From positions 1-64,000 of the forward strand of contig JASHRF010000014.1 of NCBI GenBank assembly GCA_030037545.1: a stretch of DNA of 64,000 nt, read 5' to 3'. The translations under genes and the position numbers were made by a program. The first letter of the stretch is position 1. Every line of letters begins with the position of its first letter. Positions 35,729 through 44,805 of the stretch are shown here, piece by piece. The notes beneath the pieces were generated by a model that was not told the origin of the DNA, ran no database searches, and was given only the letters and a program-made list of their open reading frames with translations. The stretch comes from Acidobacteriaceae bacterium (lineage in GTDB: Bacteria > Acidobacteriota > Terriglobia > Terriglobales > Acidobacteriaceae).

Positions 35729-38700
35729 TTAAAAGCTGAATTTCAACGCCAACTGCAAAATCCTGGGGTTGACAGACGAGGTGTTGATGATGCCAAAAGT
35801 GGGCGCATCCACATCCAAGCCTGGATCCGCAAATTGCGGCGTGTTGAAGGTGTTGAATGTTTCCACGCGAAATTGAGCATCGGCTTCTTTTTTGCGCACG
35901 GTGAAGGGGAAAGTCTTGAGCATGGCGAAGTCCAAATTGTTTTGAGCCGGACCGCGTGCCATCCCAGGGCGCGAGTTGCCGAATCCCGTTGCGATCCCAT
36001 CGGCTCCTATGACCGGATAAGGATACGGAGTGCCGGGGCTGCTGTAAAAGCAGCTATTGTTGAAGTAATCGTTCAGCCTGCCGGTCACCGATCCGTGCGT
36101 GGTCAACTGAGCCTTAGAGCAGGCAGGGTTAATCTCGGCAAAATCCTGATCGCCGCCGTTGATGCCAAAGGCATTTGTGCCATTGGTATCGAGAAAGTAG
36201 AGGTTATGCCCCGACTGAACCTCAACCACGCCGGTCGCAGACCATCCTCCCAGAGTCTCGCCAGCCAGAGAGGTGCGGCGAAAAGGCGTGGGAATCTGAT
36301 AGACAAAGTTCGCCACCAGTCGGCCTGGCCGGTTGAAATAATCCGGCCCATAGTCCGCCGCTGGATCGTTCTGGTTGCCGGTCCTGGTGCCACCATTGGG
36401 GCCGATCGAAGGTTCCAAAGTGTCGGACAGACTGCTCGACCAGGTATAGGCAATCTGAGCCTCCGAACCGTCCCTAAAGCGCTTGGTGAAGCTCGCCAGC
36501 AGAGCACTGTACCAGGAATTACCCGTCGATTCGATCTGATAGGAACCAGCCTGGTTGAATCCCTCGACCGGGAGCCGCATGGGAATGTTTGCAACGGTGT
36601 TGCTGGTCTGTCCGTTTATGGGATTGCTGGGACTGGCCGAGAGGGCCTGGTCCGGCAAGCGGGTAATCAGCAGGTGCTGAGCTCGCGTGCCCAGAAACCC
36701 AACCTCCAGCACTGTGTTCGTGGCCAGCTCCGTCTGGACATTCAAACTGTAGTGCTGAACCACCGCGGGCCGAAAGTTGTTTGCGTAAGTGAACAGACTC
36801 AATGCCGTGGTGGGTGAGTACGGCGTGAAGAAGGGGAATGTCTGGGTGAAGGGCGCAAATGGGCTGGCCCAGGTCGCCGCCGCATTCGCCGCGCCCTCCA
36901 CTTCGCGAAGTTCCCCAAAAGGCGGATTGAGGACCAACTGAAGATTCGGCTGGCCGGTTGCCGTCTCATGGAAAAACCCGTAGCCGCCGCGCAACACCAA
37001 CTTGCTGGTTCCCGGCAATTGCCATGCAAACCCGACGCGTGGATCCAGAGTATTTTGACCGTCTCCCGCAAACGGCAACTCTCCAGACGTCTTCACAACG
37101 CCGGCCGGAGGCGTTCCGGGAAAGTTGGAACCCACCACAAAACCCTGCAGCGTCCCGCTTGCCGGCGGAGTGGGATTGGCGGCGAGGATATTGAAATTCG
37201 AGTTGCGCCCGATGGCATCCGCCAAATCTCCCACGCGCTCATACCGAAAACCCAGGTTCAGGATGAGCTGCGGGGTGACCTTATAATCGTCCTGCACGTA
37301 GGCGTGATCGTCGAGGGCGCGCCATTTGCGCGAATCCTCATTAGGGAAATCGATAGACAGAAACAGGTTGCTAAAGCCCAAGCCGTAAGCGGCGAAAGCA
37401 TTTGGGTTTTCGGCCTGACTCTCGCCCAGCAGGGCGTCGGTATAAGTGCCGAAAATGATGCCGCCGAGATACGACAGGGCAACCAGGTTGTACTGGGGGC
37501 GGGCGATGCCTGCGCCAAAACGGAAAGCATGGTTCCCATGCGTCCACGAAACCGTGTCAATGCCCACGAAGGTGTTGGTTGCAAGTTTCACCGTTTGTCC
37601 GTTTCCTCCAGTGGTAATGCCGTTCAGGATATTGACCTGCGGCAAGGTGTCAAAAGAGGGTACGGAAGCCCCGATATCGGAATACTGGAACGCCTCCTCC
37701 TGGTTGGTGTCGACCCAAACACGGTGAAAGCCGAACTCCGCCTGATTGAGCAGATTGGAGCTGAAGATATGGTTGTTGGTGATGGAGACATTTCGGAAAT
37801 GATCCGGCTCTTCCAGCGGAAACCCAGGGACCGGCTCCCCGCCGAGGTTGGGCGACGGAAAGGTGTAGGCCTGTTCGCTATTGGCAAAGAAGAACCGCGC
37901 CTGCCACTGGCTGGCTGCCGACTGTTCCCAATCACCGTTGGTCATGAACTGGTCTTCATTAAAGTAGCAGGCATTGCTGAGCACGCTGGTCCCCTGGCCG
38001 GCAAACGGCAGCGAAGTATTGATCGACTGCGGGGTAGGAATAATATATTGCCCGTTGGGTAGCTTGAGACTGAACAGCGCCAGAGCCTGGGGCGCGATAT
38101 TGGAGCCGTCCGGGGCCACGTTCGCGCCCGTGCCCGGGGTGCCCGCCGGCAAGCCTAGCTCGTACTGAATGAAATTCGGCTGCCCGGCAAACAGCGCACC
38201 CAGGGCGGCAGCGGAACGGTCATCGGTTAGCGGCGGCTCAGTCAGCACGGTCGAGCACTGGGAATCCAGTCCGTTCAGTTGACGCGTAGATTGGTAAGAA
38301 GTAAAGAAGAACATCCTGTCATGCTTGACCGGACCGCCAAATGTCATTCCCGGCTGGTTCTGGCGCAACTCCGCACGGCCCTCGCCTGCCTGGTTGCGGA
38401 AGTAATCGTTGGCGTTGAGATCTTCGTTGCGGAAGAACTCCCAGATTGAGCCATGAAACTGGTTGCTGCCGGTCTTGGTGACCACGTTGACATTGGCTCC
38501 GGCATTGCGGCCGTAGGAAGCATCGTACTGGCTGGTCTGAACCTTGAATTCCTGGATGGTGTCGGGATTGGGGATGGCAACGCCACCGGTGAAATATCCA
38601 CTGCCTCCGATATTATCGATTTCCACTCCGTCCATCTGATAGTTGTTTTCGTTGTAGTTGGTTCCCGCGGCAATGGGAACGTCGGTGGCCTCGCTGCCGT

Positions 38701-39265
38701 CGCCGCCTCCTCCGCGTCCGAACTCGGCGGCGTTGGTCACGTCGGAGGCTACACCGGGCGACAGGTTGATGATCTGGGTGTAATTGCGCACCGCCAGAGG
38801 AAGGCTTTGTACCATCTCACCGGTGACGACGGAACCAAGGGTGCTGGATTGGGTCTGCAACAACTGGCCGGTGGCCTGCACCTGCACCGTCTGGCTCGTC
38901 TGGCCGAGGGCAAGATGGACATTGACCGCTGTGATCTGGGTGACGCTGACCACGATGTTGGGAAAATCCGACGTGGTGAATCCCGGCTTCGTGATTTCCA
39001 GCCGATAATGGCCTGGCGGCAAAAGCTGAATGGCGTAGTCGCCGCCGGAACTGGACTGCACCTGCCGCGTGACCCCTGTGGCCAGGTTGGTAGCCGTGAC
39101 GGAAGCGCCGGGAATCAGGGCGCCTGAAGGATCAAGGACGGTACCAGAAATGGAGCCGGTGCCGGCTATCTGAGCCGGCATAGGACAGCTCAATACCAGC
39201 GCGCAAGCAATAGCCACTGCCAGTGAAATGGGGCGGAAACCGGAAAGCCGGTTCGTTGGACGCAT
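35729..39265 (-). CDS. Oar-like TonB-dependent receptor
   Basis: A 1178-residue outer-membrane protein with signal peptide (LAVAIACALVLSCPMPAQ), a carboxypeptidase-regulatory-like domain (about 35-125; SISGTVLDPSGALIPGASVT), a plug (about 130-240; NYNENNYQMDGVEIDN) and a long barrel ending in Phe (LQLALKFSF). ATG 39265 has a strong GGAGGTG 6 nt before it. These receptors are abundant in acidobacteria and can carry oligopeptides or oligosaccharides. Here it heads a run of three peptidase genes and is divergent from the MurR/RpiR regulator, so a peptide or muropeptide substrate is plausible. A TTGACA on the leftward strand (39386-39381) may be part of its promoter. Confidence 0.94.
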   Translation of the reverse strand: MRPTNRLSGFRPISLAVAIACALVLSCPMPAQIAGTGSISGTVLDPSGALIPGASVTATNLATGVTRQVQSSSGGDYAIQLLPPGHYRLEITKPGFTTSDFPNIVVSVTQITAVNVHLALGQTSQTVQVQATGQLLQTQSSTLGSVVTGEMVQSLPLAVRNYTQIINLSPGVASDVTNAAEFGRGGGGDGSEATDVPIAAGTNYNENNYQMDGVEIDNIGGSGYFTGGVAIPNPDTIQEFKVQTSQYDASYGRNAGANVNVVTKTGSNQFHGSIWEFFRNEDLNANDYFRNQAGEGRAELRQNQPGMTFGGPVKHDRMFFFTSYQSTRQLNGLDSQCSTVLTEPPLTDDRSAAALGALFAGQPNFIQYELGLPAGTPGTGANVAPDGSNIAPQALALFSLKLPNGQYIIPTPQSINTSLPFAGQGTSVLSNACYFNEDQFMTNGDWEQSAASQWQARFFFANSEQAYTFPSPNLGGEPVPGFPLEEPDHFRNVSITNNHIFSSNLLNQAEFGFHRVWVDTNQEEAFQYSDIGASVPSFDTLPQVNILNGITTGGNGQTVKLATNTFVGIDTVSWTHGNHAFRFGAGIARPQYNLVALSYLGGIIFGTYTDALLGESQAENPNAFAAYGLGFSNLFLSIDFPNEDSRKWRALDDHAYVQDDYKVTPQLILNLGFRYERVGDLADAIGRNSNFNILAANPTPPASGTLQGFVVGSNFPGTPPAGVVKTSGELPFAGDGQNTLDPRVGFAWQLPGTSKLVLRGGYGFFHETATGQPNLQLVLNPPFGELREVEGAANAAATWASPFAPFTQTFPFFTPYSPTTALSLFTYANNFRPAVVQHYSLNVQTELATNTVLEVGFLGTRAQHLLITRLPDQALSASPSNPINGQTSNTVANIPMRLPVEGFNQAGSYQIESTGNSWYSALLASFTKRFRDGSEAQIAYTWSSSLSDTLEPSIGPNGGTRTGNQNDPAADYGPDYFNRPGRLVANFVYQIPTPFRRTSLAGETLGGWSATGVVEVQSGHNLYFLDTNGTNAFGINGGDQDFAEINPACSKAQLTTHGSVTGRLNDYFNNSCFYSSPGTPYPYPVIGADGIATGFGNSRPGMARGPAQNNLDFAMLKTFPFTVRKKEADAQFRVETFNTFNTPQFADPGLDVDAPTFGIINTSSVNPRILQLALKFSF

Positions 39266-39510
39266 TGAAGCACCTCCGGAAAGAAAGCGAACCCATGCTG
39301 CTCGGTTTGGGGATTGGAAACAAACGTTACATATGAGGGAATATGGAACGTGGAACAGTTTCGAGCACTGCCTTAGCCCTTGTCAACAAAATAATGCCCT
39401 CCTTTTTCCAAGCCCGGCTTTCCTTTCTTCTTAAGGAGCCGATATCTGACGGTTTTGTTTCACGCTGCCGGCCCCTGTCCGGCGCGACGGCCGTGGCTGC
39501 AAAGAAAGAC

Positions 39511-39539
39511 TTGACACCGCTGGGTCTGCGGACGATTCT
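39511..39539 (+). promoter_or_regulatory. Candidate sigma-70-type promoter of the RpiR regulator gene
   Basis: TTGACA (39511-39516), a 17-nt spacer and GATTCT (39534-39539). The -35 is perfect, the -10 weak (three of six). Transcription would start about 39546, only a few bases before the ATG, and no Shine-Dalgarno sequence precedes the ATG; the message may be leaderless. Confidence 0.4.
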
Positions 39540-39550
39540 TCCAAGTAGCC

Positions 39551-40426
39551 ATGGCGAGAAACAGAAAGACTGGCGTCTTGCCGGAAGATCGTGAATCGCT
39601 TGTCCAGCGCCTGTCGGAGCTTAGCCCCAAGCGGCGCGAGATTGTCCGCCCGGCGTTGGAGCATCCCCGGAGCTTTGTCCTGCTGAGCGTCCGTGACATG
39701 GCGGCACGGCTGGATAGCGATCCGGCGACCATTGTGCGAATTACTCGAAGTATGGGATTTTCCAGCTACAAGGAGTTCCAGCAGTATCTGCATGAGCTTG
39801 CCATCGCCAACGCCACCTCACTTGACACCATGCAGGCCGGCCCCAAGGATTCAAGCCTCACCGGGACCATTCGCGAATCCCTGGACAACGATCTTCGCAA
39901 TTTGAATGCGCTGCGCAACAGCCTCGACCTGGCCCGGGTGGCGCGGCTCGCGCCCCGAATTTACGCTGCCAGAAGGGTGCTTCTATTTGGAGGCGACCTG
40001 GCGGAAAGCCTGATCCACTACTTCCATTACCATCTGCTGGTGCTGGACCTGCCGGTGCAAATCGCAACGGCATCTGGACATGCCGCCTACCTTGGCCGCG
40101 GAGCCACGAAAAAAGATCTGATATTTGCGGTCAGCTTCCGCCGTGGATTGCGTCAGACCGTGGAGGGAATGCAGCGGGCGAAACGCACCGGGGCGTATTG
40201 CGTGGGTATCACGGACACTTACCTTTCGCCGCTTGCGCAGCAGGCCGACGAGTTTTTCCTGGCATCGGTGGAGACCCACTCTTTTGGGGCGTCGTACGTC
40301 GCGCCGCAGGCGCTGGTAAATGCGATTCTAATGGCCTGCGCCAATTTCAAGCGCTCGCGGACTCTGGCACTGCTGCGCCAGGTGCAGGAAGAGCAAAAGC
40401 ACGGATTTCGCTGGTTTGGATCGTAG
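39551..40426 (+). CDS. MurR/RpiR-family transcriptional regulator
   Basis: A 291-residue regulator. The N-terminal RpiR helix-turn-helix (about 20-95) has LLSVRDMAARLDSDPATIVR and MGFSSYKEFQQYL, the typical family wording. The C-terminal SIS domain (about 130-265) has ARRVLLFGGDLAESLIHYFH and DLIFAVSFRRGLRQTVEG, which in relatives bind phosphorylated sugars such as MurNAc-6-P. It is divergent from the receptor-peptidase run and upstream of the racemase gene, so it is the likely local controller. A palindrome fitting an RpiR operator lies at 40585-40600. The effector here need not be a sugar phosphate; no sugar kinase, etherase or epimerase gene is present. Confidence 0.93.
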   Translation: MARNRKTGVLPEDRESLVQRLSELSPKRREIVRPALEHPRSFVLLSVRDMAARLDSDPATIVRITRSMGFSSYKEFQQYLHELAIANATSLDTMQAGPKDSSLTGTIRESLDNDLRNLNALRNSLDLARVARLAPRIYAARRVLLFGGDLAESLIHYFHYHLLVLDLPVQIATASGHAAYLGRGATKKDLIFAVSFRRGLRQTVEGMQRAKRTGAYCVGITDTYLSPLAQQADEFFLASVETHSFGASYVAPQALVNAILMACANFKRSRTLALLRQVQEEQKHGFRWFGS

Positions 40427-40545
40427 CGGGCGCATGGACGGCGGAATCGAGGTGGAGGCCGGCTTTCCAGGGTTGCGCGGCGGCTCCGCACAGCCCTGTG
40501 GCGGAATCTCTTAATCGACTTGATCGCGGCGAAAACTTTTCACTC

Positions 40546-40575
40546 TTGACTAGGGCCGGTGGCCCTGTGCATTAT
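40546..40575 (+). promoter_or_regulatory. Candidate promoter of the racemase operon with dyad in the spacer
   Basis: TTGACT (40546-40551), an 18-nt spacer, and CATTAT (40570-40575). Within the spacer AGGGCC (40552-40557) and GGCCCT (40561-40566) form a perfect 6-bp dyad. Both hexamers are close to the sigma-70 consensus. It lies 55 bp before the racemase ATG. Confidence 0.5.
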
Positions 40576-40584
40576 TGCTCCTTG

Positions 40585-40600
40585 TGAAACGAGTGTTTCA
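40585..40600. promoter_or_regulatory. Candidate RpiR/MurR operator
   Basis: TGAAAC-GAGT-GTTTCA is a perfect inverted repeat with 6-bp arms and a 4-bp centre, about +3 to +18 relative to the predicted transcription start. Operators of this family are often A/T-rich palindromes with TGAAA/TTTCA-like half-sites. The position would suit a repressor road-block. Confidence 0.4.
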
Positions 40601-40629
40601 ACTGTTCCGGAACCCCCTCTGGAGAGACA

Positions 40630-41778
40630 ATGAAGATCGCTGCCATTCATGCACGCGAAATCAACATGCAATTGATCGCGCCGTTTGAGACAAGCTTTGG
40701 CGTGACCCACCATCGACGCATTCTGCTTCTGGAGGTTTGCTCGGAGGACGGCGCAAGCGGCTGGGGCGAAGTAACGGCGGCCGAGGGCCCCTTCTACAAC
40801 TCGGAGACCACGGACACAGCCTGGATCGTGCTGCGCAATTTCCTGGCACCGTTGCTGGTGGGCAAGACTATAGAGACCCCGGAGGAAACGCTGCATTATA
40901 TGGCTCCGGTGCGCGGACATGAAATGGCCAAGGCAGGGTTGGAATGCGCGGTCTGGGACCTCATGGCAAAATGCCAATCGACCAGCTTGAGCCAACTGCT
41001 AGGCGGAACGCGCGCGGAGATTTCCAGCGGCGTTTCCCTGGGAATCCATGAAGACATTGGCAAACTGCTCGACCGGATCGCCCAGGAACTTGCTGCCGGA
41101 TACCAACGCGTCAAGCTTAAGATCAAGCCGGGCAAGGATGTCGAGGTGGTCAGCGCGGTTCGCAACAGATTCCCCGATATTGCGCTCACGGTGGATGCGA
41201 ATTCCGCGTACCGGCTTACGGACACAGCGTTGCTGAAAAAGCTGGACGCGTTCAATCTGACGTACATCGAACAACCCCTGGAATGGAACGAAATCTACCA
41301 GCATTCCAAATTGCAGAGGCAGCTCGAAACGCGGATATGCCTGGACGAATGCATCCATAATCTGCGCGATGCCCAAGCCGCAATCGAACTGGGGGCATGC
41401 AAGGTGATCAATATCAAATTAGGCCGCGTGTGCGGCCATGCGGCGGCGCGAAAAATGCAGGACTATTGCATGGGGCATGGCGTGCCGGTGTGGAGCGGAG
41501 GAATGCTGGAGGCCGGCGTGGGCCGCGCCCACAATATCGCGATGTCCTCCTTGCCGGGCTTTGTGCTTCCGGGAGACGTTTCCGCCAGCAAACGCTATTG
41601 GGAAGAAGACATCATAGTGCCGCCGGTGGAAGTCAGCGCGCAGGGGACGATTCGTGTGCCGGATTCACCGGGCATCGGTTTTGAGGTCAACAAGCGGCGC
41701 GTCGAAAAGCTGACGGTCCGAGAAGAAGAATGGACGGCCACGCGATCTGCTGGCGGAGTTCCAGTGGGTGCGAGCTGA
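40630..41778 (+). CDS. Enolase-superfamily N-acylamino-acid racemase / o-succinylbenzoate synthase
   Basis: A 382-residue member of the MLE-subgroup OSBS/NSAR family. The catalytic pattern is complete: KxK at K162-L-K164 (RVKLKIKPG), metal ligands D189 (TVDANSAY), E214 (YIEQPL) and D239 (CLDECI), and second base K263 (INIKLGR). The C-terminal GGMLEAGVGRAHN is the hallmark of OSBS/NSAR enzymes. No menaquinone genes are nearby, whereas a GNAT acyltransferase, peptidases and an N-acyl-D-amino-acid deacylase are, so N-succinyl- (or N-acyl-) amino-acid racemase is more likely than OSBS. GGAGAG lies 5-6 nt before ATG 40630. It follows the RpiR gene by 203 bp, with its own promoter and operator candidate. 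Confidence 0.9.
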   Translation: MKIAAIHAREINMQLIAPFETSFGVTHHRRILLLEVCSEDGASGWGEVTAAEGPFYNSETTDTAWIVLRNFLAPLLVGKTIETPEETLHYMAPVRGHEMAKAGLECAVWDLMAKCQSTSLSQLLGGTRAEISSGVSLGIHEDIGKLLDRIAQELAAGYQRVKLKIKPGKDVEVVSAVRNRFPDIALTVDANSAYRLTDTALLKKLDAFNLTYIEQPLEWNEIYQHSKLQRQLETRICLDECIHNLRDAQAAIELGACKVINIKLGRVCGHAAARKMQDYCMGHGVPVWSGGMLEAGVGRAHNIAMSSLPGFVLPGDVSASKRYWEEDIIVPPVEVSAQGTIRVPDSPGIGFEVNKRRVEKLTVREEEWTATRSAGGVPVGAS

Positions 41779-41847
41779 GAATTCCGAGGATTCACAGCAC
41801 CCATATGGGCAGGACAACAACTGCAATTCACGATGAGGAAAACGCGC

Positions 41848-43359
41848 ATGATTTCGAAATTTGCCAGCTCCGTTTCCATTTCAATTCTTGGTCTGATTGT
41901 CGCCGCGGGACCGGCCTGCGTTGCGCAGCAGCAGGATTTTTCCGCGCTCGATGAGTACATTCACACGACCATGAAGGAATGGCGGGTTCCTGGAGTCGCG
42001 GTGGGTATCGTACAGGGCAGCTCTCCGGTCTATTTGAAGGGATTCGGCGTTCGCAATATTCAAACGCGCCAGCCGATCACCCCCGACACGTTGTTCGATA
42101 TCGGCTCGTGCACCAAGGCATTTACCTCGGCATCCATCGCCATGCTGGTGGATGAAGACAAAATGCACTGGGACGACAGGGTGGACAAGTCCATTCCATT
42201 TTTCCATCTTTACGATCCTTTTGCGGATGAAGACGTGACCTTGCGCGACATTCTGACGCATCGCACCGGCTTGCCGGGCGCGGACCTGATTTGGTATGGC
42301 GCGCCGGTTTCGCGGGAACAGATTGTGCGCGACCTGGCTTTCATTCATCCAACCGCGGGATTCCGCACCGAGTTTCAATATCAAAACGCCATGTATGTGA
42401 CGGCCGGGTACGCCGTGGGCCTGGTTTCAGGAGGCACCTGGGACGAATTCGTGAAACAGCGAATCTTCCAGCCCCTGGGCATGACCGATTCGGACACCAG
42501 CTCCATCGATGCCCAGAAATCGCCGGACTACGCCAGCCCCCACGAACTGCGCAATGGGAAACTCGAAGTGATTCCATGGAGAAACATCGACAATGCCGGG
42601 CCCGCGGGGTCTATCAACTCCAGTGTCCGCGACATGTCGAAATGGCTGGCGTTGCAACTGAACGACGGCGTCTTCGACGGCAAACGTTTGATCTCGTCAA
42701 AGAACATGCAGGAGATGCACCGGCCGCAGATGATCATCTCCACCAGCGGCGAAATCGCAGGCGAATTCTTTCCCGATTCGATGCAACTGAGCTACGGTCT
42801 CGGCTGGTTTATTCAGGACTATCGCGGACATCAATTGGTTCTTCATCCTGGAGACATCGATGGCTTTGAGGCGCTCACGGTGCTGATTCCGGAGATCCAT
42901 ACCGGCTATGAGGTCCTGGTCAACATGGGCGGAAACTCGTACCGCCAGGCGCTTGGCTATCACATTGCGGACATGCTGTTGCATTTGCCGGCGGAGGATT
43001 GGAGCGCGCGCTTCAAGGCTAACGATGCCAAATACGAGGCGGAAGAAAAATCCGTTGCCGCGGCGTGGGAGTCCAAGAGAAATCCCGATGCGCCGCCATC
43101 GCACGGGCTGAGCGCCTACGCAGGAACCTATGTCAATAAGGCATATGGAGATGTGAAAGTGTCGACGCAAAACGGCCAACTGGCATTTCTGTTTCACGAC
43201 ACCACTTCGTCATTGAACCACTTTCAATACGACACATTCGTTGTTCATCTTGAATTGGGCGAGGGGCCGGGAATACGGCTCACCTTTGCCCAGGACGCGG
43301 ACGGAAATATCTCCGGATTCAATATGGCGGGTATTTGCTTTCAGCGCCAAAAACCATGA
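41848..43359 (+). CDS. Secreted class C beta-lactamase-fold hydrolase (S12-like)
   Basis: A 503-residue protein with signal peptide (ISILGLIVAAGPACVAQ). ATG 41848 is preferred over ATG 41833 because GAGGAAAA lies about 8 nt before it. The S12/class C domain (about 30-380) has SxxK at S87-C-T-K90 (DIGSCTKAFTSA) and YQN at 178-180. It contains HRTGLPGADLIWY, common in this group. A C-terminal beta domain of the DUF3471 type (about 400-503; LSAYAGTYVNKAYGDVKV) follows. Family members include D-aminopeptidases, D-esterases and penicillin-recognising enzymes. Between the racemase and the CPBP gene in a rightward run (69 and 18 bp gaps), it fits a D-amino-acid-peptide role. Confidence 0.92.
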   Translation: MISKFASSVSISILGLIVAAGPACVAQQQDFSALDEYIHTTMKEWRVPGVAVGIVQGSSPVYLKGFGVRNIQTRQPITPDTLFDIGSCTKAFTSASIAMLVDEDKMHWDDRVDKSIPFFHLYDPFADEDVTLRDILTHRTGLPGADLIWYGAPVSREQIVRDLAFIHPTAGFRTEFQYQNAMYVTAGYAVGLVSGGTWDEFVKQRIFQPLGMTDSDTSSIDAQKSPDYASPHELRNGKLEVIPWRNIDNAGPAGSINSSVRDMSKWLALQLNDGVFDGKRLISSKNMQEMHRPQMIISTSGEIAGEFFPDSMQLSYGLGWFIQDYRGHQLVLHPGDIDGFEALTVLIPEIHTGYEVLVNMGGNSYRQALGYHIADMLLHLPAEDWSARFKANDAKYEAEEKSVAAAWESKRNPDAPPSHGLSAYAGTYVNKAYGDVKVSTQNGQLAFLFHDTTSSLNHFQYDTFVVHLELGEGPGIRLTFAQDADGNISGFNMAGICFQRQKP

Positions 43360-43377
43360 GTTCGATCGGAGAATCCC

Positions 43378-44325
43378 ATGAAAACAGAAGGCGCGGCAAC
43401 ATTTCCCGAAGGCATGAGCGGAGGGCCGGCAAACTCCGGCCTCAACAAGCAAATTCTCGCCTTCATTGCGCTCGTCTTTCTCTTCAGCAGCGTGCCCTAT
43501 TTCCTCGTCATCCACGCCGGTCACCTGGCGGTTGGGAATGGATTGGTGGTGGGCCTGCTGATGTGGTGCCCGGCGCTGGCTGCGTTCGCGGCTTGCCGGA
43601 TTTTTCATATCGATATCGCCACGCTGGGATGGAAGTGGCGCCCGGCGCGCTATGAAGGATGGGCGTATCTGGTCCCGATCTTGTATAGCCTGCCTGTCTA
43701 TCTCGCAGTGTGGATATTCATTGCCGGCTCGTTCGGATTTTCAGCGTTTGCCGCGCGGCTGGGAGCGGTCTTCGGATTTCCTCACCATCCGGGCGCAGCG
43801 ACGCTGTTGATTGCCATTCCCGTCTACGCATCTTTGGGTGTTGTCACCTCCATGGCTCACGCCCTGGGCGAAGAGATTGGCTGGCGCGGGTTTCTGCTGC
43901 CCCGGCTGGTGGGGCGCGCCGGATTTACCATTGGTTGTTTTCTGAGCGGCTGCATTTGGGCGGTGTGGCACTATCCATTACTTCTGTTTGCCGACTACAA
44001 TTCGGGCACGCCAAAAACCTACGCGCTGATCTGCTTCACTGTGACGGTGATTGGAGCTGCGTTTCTATTCGGCTGGTTCCGGCTCAAGTCCGGCAGCTTA
44101 TGGCCTGCAGCCATGCTGCACGCCAGCCATAATTTGTTTATCCAGGCCATCTTCGACCGCATGACCAATCCTGTGGGCAGAACTCTGTATTGGTCGACCG
44201 AGTTCGGCGCGGGGCTGGCTATGACGGTGGGCGCTTGCGCAATATATTTCTGGACGAGACGCGGAGAAGTTGGAGGGAAAGTTTTCACTTCCGTTTCGCA
44301 AAACGTGAATACAGCATCCGTTTAA
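43378..44325 (+). CDS. CPBP-family intramembrane metalloprotease
   Basis: A 315-residue membrane protein of the CAAX-protease/bacteriocin-processing (Abi) family, with about eight helices. The family motifs are present: GEEIGWRGFLLPRLV (EExxxR, about residues 165-180), the second-motif histidine in GCIWAVWHYPLLLF, and the third in AAMLHASHNLFIQ. Related proteins cleave membrane-bound substrates or act in bacteriocin self-immunity. It starts 18 bp after the beta-lactamase-fold gene with GGAGAATCCC before ATG 43378. Its part in the locus is unclear. Confidence 0.93.
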   Translation: MKTEGAATFPEGMSGGPANSGLNKQILAFIALVFLFSSVPYFLVIHAGHLAVGNGLVVGLLMWCPALAAFAACRIFHIDIATLGWKWRPARYEGWAYLVPILYSLPVYLAVWIFIAGSFGFSAFAARLGAVFGFPHHPGAATLLIAIPVYASLGVVTSMAHALGEEIGWRGFLLPRLVGRAGFTIGCFLSGCIWAVWHYPLLLFADYNSGTPKTYALICFTVTVIGAAFLFGWFRLKSGSLWPAAMLHASHNLFIQAIFDRMTNPVGRTLYWSTEFGAGLAMTVGACAIYFWTRRGEVGGKVFTSVSQNVNTASV

Positions 44326-44335
44326 TCGTCGCGTG

Positions 44336-44773
44336 TCAGCCGCGGCGGGCAATCATAGTCGTCGATCGCGCGTGCTGCACCGGCTGGTCCAATTGGTTCA
44401 GGGTGGTGACCTTGAGCTTCGCCAATCCATAATCAGACCGCGAGCGCAACGGGCGCAGTTCGACAATTTCGATTTCCACCCTTAACACGTCTCCGGGCCG
44501 CACCGCCAGCGGCCAGCACATTTCCTCTACTTCAAGGCCGATGAAGCGTCCAGCCACGCCAAGAGCATCCACCATCATTCTCATGGTGAGGCTGGCCGTC
44601 TGCCATCCGCTGGCAACCAGGCCGTGGAAAAGGCTCAGCGCGGCCGCGGTTTCGTCCAGGTGAAAAGGTTGCGGGTCGTATTGGGCCGCAAATGCCTTGA
44701 TCGCGGCGGCATCGATCGCGACCGGGCCGCCGCGATGCACTTCGCCCACGGAAAAATCTTCAAAATAACGCAT
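44336..44773 (-). CDS. MaoC-like hot-dog-fold dehydratase
   Basis: A 145-residue single hot-dog domain protein. The MaoC hydratase-2 motif is present: FAAQYDPQPFHLDE (Asp and His of the active site) followed by FHGLVASGWQTASLTMRMM. Relatives hydrate enoyl-CoA thioesters. ATG 44773 (MRYFEDFSVGE) is chosen over TTG 44788 because GAAGGTG is 8 nt before it. It is 32 bp downstream of the large fusion gene in the same direction, so it belongs to that run, and is convergent with the CPBP gene (10 bp apart). A link to peptide metabolism is not obvious; acyl-group recycling is one option. Confidence 0.88.
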   Translation of the reverse strand: MRYFEDFSVGEVHRGGPVAIDAAAIKAFAAQYDPQPFHLDETAAALSLFHGLVASGWQTASLTMRMMVDALGVAGRFIGLEVEEMCWPLAVRPGDVLRVEIEIVELRPLRSRSDYGLAKLKVTTLNQLDQPVQHARSTTMIARRG

Positions 44774-44805
44774 AGAGGGCACCTTCAAGCGGCTCGAAGA
44801 TTGCT

